A stretch of DNA of 64,000 nt from Roseovarius sp. SCSIO 43702 (lineage in GTDB: Bacteria > Pseudomonadota > Alphaproteobacteria > Rhodobacterales > Rhodobacteraceae). Location: contig NZ_CP080623.1 of assembly GCF_019599045.1 (NCBI RefSeq), positions 1,510,501 through 1,574,500 on the forward strand, read 5' to 3'. Positions 26,066-33,067 of the stretch are shown piece by piece. Both the position numbers and the translations under genes were made by a program. How positions within the stretch are numbered: the stretch's first letter is position 1; the number at the start of each line of letters is the position of its first letter. The notes under the pieces are model-generated. The model was given only the letters and a program-made list of their open reading frames with translations, did no database searches and was not told the DNA's origin.

Positions 26066-27175
26066 ATGTCCGCGCCGCTGATTTCACCGTCGCGCCGGTT
26101 GCGGCGCACGCCCTTCTCGGAAGGGGTCGAGGCCGCCGGGGTCAAGGCCTACACGGTCTATAACCGGATGCTGCTGCCCACGGTCTTCGAGAGCGTCGAG
26201 GCGGATTATCACCATCTGAAGCGCCATGTGCAGGTCTGGGACGTGGCGTGCGAGCGACAGGTGGAGCTGCGCGGCCCCGAGGCGGGGCGATTGATGCAGA
26301 TGCTGACCCCGCGCGATCTGCGCGGAATGACGGCGGGGCAGTGCTTCTACGTGCCCATCGTGGACGAAACCGGCGGGATGCTGAACGATCCGGTGGCCGT
26401 GAAGCTCTCGGAGGATCGCTGGTGGATCTCGATCGCCGACAGCGACCTGCTCCTTTGGGTCAAGGGGATCGCCTATGGCTGGCGCATGGATGTGCTGGTG
26501 GACGAACCGGATGTCTCGCCCCTGGCGGTGCAGGGTCCGAAGGCGGACGACCTCATGGCGCGCGTTTTCGGCGAGAGCATCCGCGACCTGCGGTTCTTCC
26601 GCTTCAGCGTCTACGATTTCGACGGGCATGACGTGGTGATCGCGCGGTCGGGCTATTCGAAGCAGGGCGGGTTCGAGATTTATGTCGAGGGCACGGACCT
26701 CGGGATGCCGATCTGGAACGCGCTGTTCGCGGCGGGCGAGGATCTGCAGGTCCGCGCGGGCTGTCCCAACGGGATCGAGCGGATCGAGGCGGGCTTGCTG
26801 AGCTATGGCAACGACATGACCGACGACAACACGCCGCATGAATGCGGGCTGGGCCGGTTCTGCAATACGCAGACGGCGATCGGCTGCATCGGGCGGGACG
26901 CGCTGTTGCGGGTGGCCAAGGAAGGCCCGGTGCAGCAGATCCGGCCCATCGCCATCGACGGCGATCCGGTGCCGCGCTGCGACCGCGCCTGGCCGCTCTT
27001 CGCCGGTGGCGAGCGGGTGGGGCAGGTGACATCGGCGGCATGGTCGCCGGATTTCGAGACGAACGTGGCCATCGGCATGGTGCGCATGACCCATTGGGAC
27101 GCGGGCACACGCCTGCGCGTCGATATGAACGGCACCGACCGCGCCGCCGAGGTGCAGGCGGGCTTCTGGCTCTGA
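26066..27175 (+). CDS. dmdA: Dimethylsulfoniopropionate demethylase
   Basis: A 369-residue GcvT-like enzyme that moves a methyl group from DMSP to tetrahydrofolate, giving methylmercaptopropionate. ATG 26066 is eight bases from GGGGAGGG; the ATG at 26060 is too close. Segments recalled from roseobacter DmdA: LISPSRRLRRTPF, GVKAYTVYNRMLLPTVF, DYHHLKRHVQVWDVACERQVE, GGMLNDPVAVKL, ISIADSDLLLWVKG, YSKQGGFEIYVEG and ERIEAGLLSYGNDMT. The acuI gene directly downstream strongly supports DmdA over other GcvT homologues. Confidence 0.92.
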   Translation: MSAPLISPSRRLRRTPFSEGVEAAGVKAYTVYNRMLLPTVFESVEADYHHLKRHVQVWDVACERQVELRGPEAGRLMQMLTPRDLRGMTAGQCFYVPIVDETGGMLNDPVAVKLSEDRWWISIADSDLLLWVKGIAYGWRMDVLVDEPDVSPLAVQGPKADDLMARVFGESIRDLRFFRFSVYDFDGHDVVIARSGYSKQGGFEIYVEGTDLGMPIWNALFAAGEDLQVRAGCPNGIERIEAGLLSYGNDMTDDNTPHECGLGRFCNTQTAIGCIGRDALLRVAKEGPVQQIRPIAIDGDPVPRCDRAWPLFAGGERVGQVTSAAWSPDFETNVAIGMVRMTHWDAGTRLRVDMNGTDRAAEVQAGFWL

Positions 27176-27183
27176 TCGGGGCG

Positions 27184-27227
27184 GGAAAATTCTGCGAATT
27201 TTCCTTGCCTCCGGCGGGAGTATTTTT
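27184..27227 (+). terminator. Two consecutive hairpins between dmdA and acuI; terminator or attenuator, likely dispersed repeat
   Basis: Hairpin 1: GGAAAATTC-TGC-GAATTTTCC (27184-27204), nine perfect pairs. Hairpin 2: CTCC-GGCG-GGAG (27209-27220) followed by TATTTTT (27221-27227), an intrinsic-terminator layout. The second part and its flank (GGCAAGATGAAAAG) resemble a short intergenic repeat I associate with many Rhodobacterales genomes, from memory. It sits 26 bases before the acuI ATG, so it could lower acuI expression relative to dmdA. Confidence 0.55.
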
Positions 27228-27253
27228 GGCAAGATGAAAAGAGGAGAGTGACG

Positions 27254-28246
27254 ATGGCATTCAACGCGCTTTTGGTCGAGAAGGACGAGGAAAGCGGCAA
27301 GACCTCCGCATCCGTGCAGCAGATCGGCGAGGATCGCCTGCCCGACGGCGAGGTGACTGTCGCGGTCGAGTATTCGACGGTGAACTACAAGGACGGGCTC
27401 TGCATCGGGCCGGGTGGGGGCCTCGTGCGCAACTACCCGCATGTGCCGGGGATCGACTTCGCGGGCACCGTCGAGGCGTCGGACGATGATCGCTACAAGC
27501 CCGGCGACAAGGTGGTGCTGACCGGCTGGCGCGTGGGCGAGGCGCATTGGGGCGGCTATGCCCAGAAGGCGCGGGTCAGGGCCGATTGGCTGGTGCCGCT
27601 GCCCGAGGGGCTCGACACGCGGGCCGCGATGGCCGTGGGCACCGCCGGGTTCACCGCGATGCTGGCGGTCATGGCGCTCGAGGATCACGGGTTGAAGAAG
27701 GGTCCGGTGCTCGTGACCGGGGCCGCTGGCGGCGTGGGGTCGGTGGCGACCGCGATCCTGGCCAACCTGGGCCACGAGGTCGCGGCGGTGACCGGGCGGC
27801 CCGAGCAGGAGGACTACCTGAAGGGCCTGGGCGCGCGCGAGATCGTCCCGCGCGAGGAGCTGACCGAGGTGACGAAGAAGCCGCTCGAGAGCGAGAAATG
27901 GGGCGGCTGCGTCGATGCGGTGGCGGGCGCGATGCTGGGCCGGGTCCTCAAGCAGATGGAATACGGCGCATCGGTCGCGGCGATCGGCCTTGCCGGAGGG
28001 CCGGCCATCGAGGGCGCGCTGATCACGCCTTTCATCCTGCGCGGGGTCAACCTCCTGGGTATCGACTCGGTGATGCAGCCTTATGACAACCGCATCCGCG
28101 CCTGGAAGCGGATCGCGCGGGACCTGCCCATGGAGAAGCTCGAGAGCATGGTGCAGACCGCGACGCTGGCGGATTTGCCGAAGCTCGGGGGCGATATCCT
28201 CAAGGGCCAGGTCAAGGGGCGCGTTGTCGTCGACGTGAACGGCTGA
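27254..28246 (+). CDS. acuI: Acrylyl-CoA reductase (NADPH), MDR family
   Basis: A 330-residue zinc-independent medium-chain dehydrogenase/reductase of the YhdH/AcuI type. It reduces acryloyl-CoA to propionyl-CoA and so detoxifies acrylate formed from DMSP. Motifs: STVNYKDGLCI, NYPHVPGIDFAGTVE, DKVVLTGWRVGEAHWGGYAQ, VGTAGFTAMLAVMALEDHG, VTGAAGGVGSVA (NADPH-binding loop) and GVNLLGIDSVM. ATG 27254 has GAGGAG seven bases upstream. Pairing with dmdA links both DMSP routes. Confidence 0.93.
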   Translation: MAFNALLVEKDEESGKTSASVQQIGEDRLPDGEVTVAVEYSTVNYKDGLCIGPGGGLVRNYPHVPGIDFAGTVEASDDDRYKPGDKVVLTGWRVGEAHWGGYAQKARVRADWLVPLPEGLDTRAAMAVGTAGFTAMLAVMALEDHGLKKGPVLVTGAAGGVGSVATAILANLGHEVAAVTGRPEQEDYLKGLGAREIVPREELTEVTKKPLESEKWGGCVDAVAGAMLGRVLKQMEYGASVAAIGLAGGPAIEGALITPFILRGVNLLGIDSVMQPYDNRIRAWKRIARDLPMEKLESMVQTATLADLPKLGGDILKGQVKGRVVVDVNG

Positions 28247-28260
28247 GGCTTGCAAGGCCG

Positions 28261-28296
28261 CGCTCTCTCCCGCATGAAGGCGCGGGGGAGAGAGCG
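28261..28296 (+). promoter_or_regulatory. 11-bp hairpin that buries the ribosome-binding site of the GNAT gene
   Basis: CGCTCTCTCCC (28261-28271) pairs perfectly with GGGAGAGAGCG (28286-28296), and the GNAT start codon begins at 28297. The only Shine-Dalgarno-like sequence (GGGGGAGAG, about 28284-28292) lies in the 3' arm. In RNA the site would be closed unless the stem is melted or translation from acuI unwinds it. There is no T-tract, so it is not a typical terminator. Confidence 0.6.
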
Positions 28297-28809
28297 ATGG
28301 GCGACCACGACGAGCTGACGATCCGGCCGGCCCGCGAGGGCGATTTCGAAGCGCTATGGCCCATCCTGCGCGACGTCATCCGCGCGGGCGAGACCTATGC
28401 CATCGACCCCCACCTGTCGCAGGACCGTATCCGCGCGTTCTGGATGGAGACGCCGCGCGCGACCTACGTGGCCGAGCGGGCGGGCGAGATACTCGGCACC
28501 TATTACATCAAGACCAACGCCCAGGGCGGCGGCGCGCATGTCTGCAACTGCGGCTACATGACCTCCGCCGCGGCGCGCGGCCGAGGCGTGGCGCGTGCCA
28601 TGTGCCGGCACAGCCAGGACGAGGCGCGGCGGCTGGGTTATCTCGCCATGCAGTTCAACTGCGTGGTCGAGACCAATGCGGGCGCGATCCGGCTCTGGGA
28701 GAGCGAGGGGTTCGAAACGGTGGGACGCCTGCCAGACACCTTCCAGCATCCCGAGCAGGGCTTCGTTTCGGCCCGCGTCATGTTCAAGTGGCTGGGCGAG
28801 CGGGGCTGA
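28297..28809 (+). CDS. GNAT-family N-acetyltransferase
   Basis: A 170-residue protein. GNAT features: LTIRPAREGDFEALWPIL at the start, a beta-strand ATYVAERAGEILGTYYIK, the acetyl-CoA loop AAARGRGVARAM, and NAGAIRLWESEGFETVGRLP at the end. The conserved CNCGYMT before the loop is typical of one subgroup of unknown substrate. It lies 50 bases after acuI and its ribosome-binding site is inside a strong stem, so expression is probably conditional. Confidence 0.87.
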   Translation: MGDHDELTIRPAREGDFEALWPILRDVIRAGETYAIDPHLSQDRIRAFWMETPRATYVAERAGEILGTYYIKTNAQGGGAHVCNCGYMTSAAARGRGVARAMCRHSQDEARRLGYLAMQFNCVVETNAGAIRLWESEGFETVGRLPDTFQHPEQGFVSARVMFKWLGERG

Positions 28810-28833
28810 GGCGGCCGCCCGCGGGGAGTTTTA

Positions 28834-28974
28834 CGGGAAATGGTGGGATGGATCGTCTCGCGACACGAATCGTGGGGCGAATCCTGCCGGGATTCGCGGG
28901 TTATCGTGGGTGATCCTGTGGTGTGATCGGCTGTGGATCGCAAAAATCCGAAAAAAATCCGGGAAATCGTGGGA
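28834..28974 (+). promoter_or_regulatory. Three MraZ-like boxes spaced exactly 63 bp
   Basis: Three 15-bp boxes of form CGGG(A/T)(A/T)AT(C/G)GTGGG(A/T): 28834-28848 (AAATG version), 28897-28911 (TTATC) and 28960-28974 (AAATC). Each is two GGG half-sites one helical turn apart; start-to-start distance is 63 bases both times. Extra half-sites occur near 28868-28877 and 28888-28900. Known MraZ sites are direct repeats of TGGGN with 5-base gaps, which this resembles. The third box abuts the predicted promoter. Autoregulation by MraZ is inferred. Confidence 0.6.
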
Positions 28975-28978
28975 GAAA

Positions 28979-29007
28979 TTCAGGACCATGTTTCTGCGCT
29001 ATATATA
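28979..29007 (+). promoter_or_regulatory. Promoter of the mraZ leader / dcw cluster
   Basis: A TATATA -10 element lies in the 14-bp palindrome CGCTATATATAGCG (28997-29010). No good -35 is seen at 17 bp (TTCAGG at 28979-28984), so an activator or unusual sigma factor could be involved. The third MraZ-like box ends five bases upstream. The start site would be near 29012. Confidence 0.45.
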
Positions 29008-29009
29008 GC

Positions 29010-29371
29010 GTCACTCCGACAAGTTGTTACAAGGTGATGCGTTGAAATGGCCAAACTTGGCACATAATCTTGTTTTCCGGCCGTGTCGAAAACAACATCG
29101 AGTATCCTGTTCCCGTAAAAAACTGTTGCGCCCCATGAATTCCCATGTCATCCCTATAACCACGATGAGGACGGGAAAACAGAGGGTCGCCAAGAACCCC
29201 ACCAAACTCCCAAAGTCAGGTTTCATACAGGCACCCGCTTTCATCGAAACGAAGAGATCCGGCGCGCGGGCGAGCAGACATCCCCCCAGGTGGCGCGCGC
29301 AGTCGGACACCCCGCAATAGCGGGACGAGGGCGGCGGATAGGGCAGTGGCAGCAGCTCTATCCGTCGTTTT
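29010..29371 (+). ncRNA. Long mraZ leader, probable UpsM-like small RNA
   Basis: About 360 bases with no convincing gene lie between the predicted promoter and an intrinsic terminator, 39 bases before mraZ. The region is less GC-rich than the neighbouring genes and contains another hairpin, CCCGC-AATA-GCGGG (29311-29324). In Rhodobacter sphaeroides the abundant sRNA UpsM comes from the 5' leader of the mraZ-led cluster by partial termination; the layout here is the same. Homology at sequence level could not be tested, and the length differs from my recollection of UpsM (about 200 nt). Confidence 0.5.
29335..29371 (+). terminator. Intrinsic terminator or attenuator 39 bases upstream of mraZ
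   Basis: CGGATAGGGC (29335-29344) pairs with GCTCTATCCG (29355-29364), ten pairs with one G-U, a 10-base loop, then TCGTTTT (29365-29371). Located between the long leader and mraZ, it would end the leader sRNA and let only read-through reach the cell-division genes. Confidence 0.7.
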
Positions 29372-29409
29372 CGGTTTCAGGGGGCGAGTTGTGAGGGACC
29401 GAAAGGACA

Positions 29410-29913
29410 GTGGGTCGCAGGTTCAGAGGTGAAAGCCACCACAAGGTGGACGCGAAGGGCAGGGTGTCGATCCCGGCCTCGTTTCGCCGTGTGCTTGAAG
29501 CCTCCGATCCAAACTGGCGCGACGGCGACAATCCCGAACTGGTCATCGTCTATGGCGACCATCGCCGCAACTTCCTTGAATGCTATACCATCGAGGCGAT
29601 CGAGGAGGTCGACGCCAAGATCGACAGCCTCCCGCGCGGCTCGATGGAGCGGAAGATGCTTCAGCGGCTGTTTCACGGCCAATCCTTTCCGACGAACGTG
29701 GACGAGACCGGGCGGCTTGTGCTGCCCGCGAAGCTGCGTGCCAAGATCGGCCTCGAGAACGAGGCGTTCTTCATCGCCGCGGGCGACACGTTCCAGATCT
29801 GGAAGCCCGAGACCTACGAGGCCGAGGAACTGGCCCGCACCGAGGAGTGGCTCGACGAGTTGCCCGAGGATTTCGATCCGCTCATCTTCCTGGACAGCGC
29901 GAAGGAGGAGTGA
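29410..29913 (+). CDS. mraZ: Transcriptional regulator MraZ
   Basis: A 167-residue protein from GTG 29410 with AAAGGA upstream. It contains two AbrB-like SpoVT/MraZ DNA-binding motifs (FRGESHHKVDAKGRVSIPASFRRVL and FPTNVDETGRLVLPAKLRAKIGLENEAFFIAAGDTFQIWKP). MraZ is a ring-forming DNA-binding protein that represses the division and cell wall cluster it leads. The three boxes at 28834-28974 are its likely targets. rsmH follows after three bases. Confidence 0.95.
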   Translation: MGRRFRGESHHKVDAKGRVSIPASFRRVLEASDPNWRDGDNPELVIVYGDHRRNFLECYTIEAIEEVDAKIDSLPRGSMERKMLQRLFHGQSFPTNVDETGRLVLPAKLRAKIGLENEAFFIAAGDTFQIWKPETYEAEELARTEEWLDELPEDFDPLIFLDSAKEE

Positions 29914-29916
29914 GGG

Positions 29917-30912
29917 ATGTCCCCGGCTGCCGCATCACTCCCCGACCAAGACCCGCATATCCCCGTCCTGATCCGCCCGCTCATCGCGGCGGTGTCCCCG
30001 GTACGGGGCACGTGGCTTGACGGGACGCTCGGCGCAGGCGGCTACGCGCGCGCGCTTCTGGAGGCGGGGGCGCGGAAGGTCATCGGCGTGGATCGCGACC
30101 CGCTGGCGCATGAACTGGCGGCGGTGTGGGGCGAGGATTACGGCGACCGGCTGGAACTGGTCCAGGGGGTTTTCTCGCGGATGGACACCTATGCGCAGGA
30201 TCTCGACGGCGTGGTGCTCGACCTCGGCGTGTCGTCCATGCAGCTCGACCAGGCGCAGCGCGGCTTCTCGTTCCAGAAGGACGGCCCGCTCGACATGCGG
30301 ATGAGCCAGGAGGGTCCGACGGCGGCCGAGATCGTCAATACCGCGGAGGAAGGCGCGCTGGCCGACATCCTTTTCCACTATGGCGAGGAACGCGCGAGCC
30401 GGCGCATCGCGCGGGCCATCGTCAAGGCGCGGCAGGTGGCGCCCATCGTCACGACCGGACAGTTGACCGAGATCGTCGAGTCCTGTCTGCCGCGTGCCAA
30501 GCCTGGACAGGCGCATCCCGCCACCCGCAGCTTCCAGGCGCTGCGCATCGCGGTGAATGACGAATACGGCGAACTCGCCGAGGGGCTTGCCGCGGCGGAA
30601 CGTGCGCTTGCGCCCGGCGGGGCGCTGGCGGTCGTGACCTTTCATTCGATCGAGGACCGCATGGTCAAGCGCTTCATCCAGTCGCGCCTTGGCGGGGCCG
30701 GGCGGGGAAGCCGCCATGCGCCGGCGACCGAGGAGACCGCGCCGCAATTCACGCAGGAGCAGCGCAAGGCCATCGCCGCCGACGAGACGGAGATCTCCGA
30801 GAACCCGCGCGCCCGGAGTGCCCGGCTTCGTGTCGCGTTTCGCACCGATGCGCCGCCCGCGCCACTCGACCGGCGGGCCATCGGCATGCCCCAACCAGGA
30901 AAGTCGTTCTGA
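29917..30912 (+). CDS. rsmH: 16S rRNA (cytosine(1402)-N4)-methyltransferase
   Basis: A 331-residue SAM-dependent methyltransferase. Motifs: [33 protein letters not shown] (SAM loop), [31 protein letters not shown] (family signature), [21 protein letters not shown] and [12 protein letters not shown]. It modifies C1402 in the ribosomal P site. AAGGAGG precedes the ATG and its stop overlaps the ftsL start by one base (TGATG). Confidence 0.97.
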   Translation: MSPAAASLPDQDPHIPVLIRPLIAAVSPVRGTWLDGTLGAGGYARALLEAGARKVIGVDRDPLAHELAAVWGEDYGDRLELVQGVFSRMDTYAQDLDGVVLDLGVSSMQLDQAQRGFSFQKDGPLDMRMSQEGPTAAEIVNTAEEGALADILFHYGEERASRRIARAIVKARQVAPIVTTGQLTEIVESCLPRAKPGQAHPATRSFQALRIAVNDEYGELAEGLAAAERALAPGGALAVVTFHSIEDRMVKRFIQSRLGGAGRGSRHAPATEETAPQFTQEQRKAIAADETEISENPRARSARLRVAFRTDAPPAPLDRRAIGMPQPGKSF

Positions 30913-31268
30913 TGCGCAGTTTCCTCTATATCCTCAGTGCCCTCGCGGTGATCGGCCTGGCCTTCTGGGCGTATCGCGAGAATTACGAGACGAAGGCCGC
31001 GCAGGATCGTGCCGAGCGGCTGGAGCGCCAGATCTCCTACCAGCGGGAGCGCCTGCGCATCCTGCGGGCGGAGTGGGCCTATCTCAACCGTCCCGACCGG
31101 CTTAGGGAGCTGGCGGAGATCAACTTCGACCGCCTGGGCCTCGTGCCGCTGCAATCGCATCAGTTCGGACGCATCGAGCAGGTCGCCTATCCGCCCACGG
31201 GGATCGACGCGCTCGACATAGATTTCGACGCCTCGGTAGAGGTGTCCAGCACGGGAGATGAGCCATGA
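30912..31268 (+). CDS. ftsL: Cell division protein FtsL
   Basis: A 118-residue bitopic membrane protein: a short cytoplasmic tail, a membrane segment (FLYILSALAVIGLAFWAY), then a coiled coil (AERLERQISYQRERLRILRAEWAYLNRPDRLRELAE). This is the FtsL pattern; it pairs with FtsB and FtsQ at the septum. Position between rsmH and ftsI confirms it. The stop overlaps the ftsI ATG by four bases. Confidence 0.93.
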   Translation: MRSFLYILSALAVIGLAFWAYRENYETKAAQDRAERLERQISYQRERLRILRAEWAYLNRPDRLRELAEINFDRLGLVPLQSHQFGRIEQVAYPPTGIDALDIDFDASVEVSSTGDEP

Positions 31269-33046
31269 TCCGCACGCCGCTGCGCCCGCTTGCGCGCATT
31301 CTCAAGGTTCGCCGCGAGGGCGGCAATCCCGACGCCATCGAGCGCGAGAACATCCGGCTGCGCCACGAGGAGATGCGCGACCGGGAGCGGCGCCGCGCCG
31401 AGGGGCGGCTGCTGGTGATGGGCGTGGCGTTCTTCCTGGCGTTCTGCACGGTGGGCGGGCGCATGGCGGTCCTGGCGCAGTCCGAGCCCGAGGAGCGCCG
31501 CGCGAGCGCCGCGGGATCGGCGATCTACGCGCAGCGCGCGGATATCGTGGACCGCAAGGGCCGCATCCTGGCCACGAATTTCGATACCCACAGCCTCTAT
31601 GCCCAGCCGCAGCAGATGATCGAGCCCGAACGCGCCGCTGCCGAGCTCGTGGCGATCTTTCCCGATCTGAATCACGACCGCCTTGTCCGGGACTTCACCG
31701 GGAAGCGCAAGTTCCTGTGGGTGAAGAAGAAAATCAGTCCTGAGCAACGCCAGGCGGTGCATGACATCGGCGAGCCCGGTCTTCTGTTCGGGCCGCGCGA
31801 GATGCGGCTTTATCCCAACGGCAGGCTTGCGGCGCACGTGTTGGGCGGCGCGACCTTCGGGCGCGAGGGGGTCCACGCGGCCGAGGTGATCGGGGTGGCG
31901 GGGATCGAGAAATATCTCGACGACCGGCTGCGCGATCCGGCGCAGGGGCACAAGCCGCTGCAACTTTCGCTCGACCTCACGGTGCAGGCGGCGGTGGAGC
32001 GCGTGCTTTACGGCGGGATGCGGCTGATGAACGCCAAGGGTGCCGCGGCGGTGCTGATGGACGCGCATACGGGCGAGATCGTCTCGATCGCGTCGCTGCC
32101 GGATTTCGACCCGAACGACCGTCCGCGCCCGCTGACCAAGGGCGACGCGAGCGACAGTCCGCTATTCAATCGCTCGGTGCAGGGTGTCTACGAGCTTGGC
32201 TCCACCTTCAAGATCTTCGCGGTGGCGCAGGCGATGGAGCTTGGCCTCGTCAATCCCTCGACGGAGATCGACACGCAGGGTCCGCTTCGGCAGGACGGGT
32301 TCAACATCCGCGATTTCCGCAATTACGGCCCGAAGCTCAGCACGACGAAGGTCATCGTGAAATCCTCGAATATCGGCACGGCACGGATCGCAAAGATGAT
32401 CGGCGCCGAGCGGCAGCAGGATTTCCTGAAGAGTCTCGGCTTCTTCGAGGCGACGCCGCTGGAGATCATCGAGGCGGCGGGGGGGCGGCCGCTCCTGCCG
32501 CAGCGCTGGACCGAGCTTTCGACGATGACGATCTCCTACGGGCACGGGCTTTCGTCCTCGCCGCTGCACCTGGCCGTGGGCTATGCCGCGATTGCCAATG
32601 GCGGGCGGCGCGTGACGCCCACGATCCTGCACAACCCGAACCCCGCGCCCGGCCCGCGCGTCATGAGCCAGGCCACGGCCGAGGCGGCCCGCGTCATGCT
32701 GCGCAAGGTGGTGAGCGAGGGAACGGCCAGCATGGGCGAGGTGCCGGGCTATGCCGTGGCCGGGAAAACCGGCACGGCCGACAAGCCGCGCCCGCAGGGG
32801 GGGTATTACGAGGACAAGGTCATCGCCACCTTCGCGAGCTTTTTCCCCGCGCATGATCCGAAATACGTGCTGATCGTCACGCTCGACGAGCCGGTCGAGA
32901 CCTCGGGCAGCGAGCCGCGCCGCACGGCGGGCTGGACCGCCGTTCCCGTGGCCGCCGAGATCATCGCGCGGGTGGCCCCGCTGCTGGGACTGCGGCCCGA
33001 GATTGAACCCGGTCGATTGGCTGATATAACGCTGACATCCAACTGA
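31265..33046 (+). CDS. ftsI: Penicillin-binding protein 3, septal transpeptidase
   Basis: A 593-residue protein with one membrane segment (LLVMGVAFFLAFCTVGGRMAVL, about residues 48-69), a pedestal domain (IVDRKGRILATNFDTHSLYAQP) and a transpeptidase domain. Catalytic motifs are intact: S313-T-F-K316, S367-S-N369 and K501-T-G503. It cross-links septal peptidoglycan with FtsW. Translationally coupled to ftsL; murE starts 21 bases after. Confidence 0.97.
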   Translation: MIRTPLRPLARILKVRREGGNPDAIERENIRLRHEEMRDRERRRAEGRLLVMGVAFFLAFCTVGGRMAVLAQSEPEERRASAAGSAIYAQRADIVDRKGRILATNFDTHSLYAQPQQMIEPERAAAELVAIFPDLNHDRLVRDFTGKRKFLWVKKKISPEQRQAVHDIGEPGLLFGPREMRLYPNGRLAAHVLGGATFGREGVHAAEVIGVAGIEKYLDDRLRDPAQGHKPLQLSLDLTVQAAVERVLYGGMRLMNAKGAAAVLMDAHTGEIVSIASLPDFDPNDRPRPLTKGDASDSPLFNRSVQGVYELGSTFKIFAVAQAMELGLVNPSTEIDTQGPLRQDGFNIRDFRNYGPKLSTTKVIVKSSNIGTARIAKMIGAERQQDFLKSLGFFEATPLEIIEAAGGRPLLPQRWTELSTMTISYGHGLSSSPLHLAVGYAAIANGGRRVTPTILHNPNPAPGPRVMSQATAEAARVMLRKVVSEGTASMGEVPGYAVAGKTGTADKPRPQGGYYEDKVIATFASFFPAHDPKYVLIVTLDEPVETSGSEPRRTAGWTAVPVAAEIIARVAPLLGLRPEIEPGRLADITLTSN

Positions 33047-33067
33047 CGCGGGGCCGGGGGCAACGCG

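Noticed and set aside
29011..29310. A 99-codon minus-strand frame with a hydrophobic stretch (SLVGFLATLCFPVLIVVIG) opposite the mraZ leader
   Set aside because: It has no ribosome-binding site or clear promoter, is rich in rare residues (Cys, Phe, Trp), and lies opposite the predicted leader sRNA. It could still be checked by ribosome profiling.
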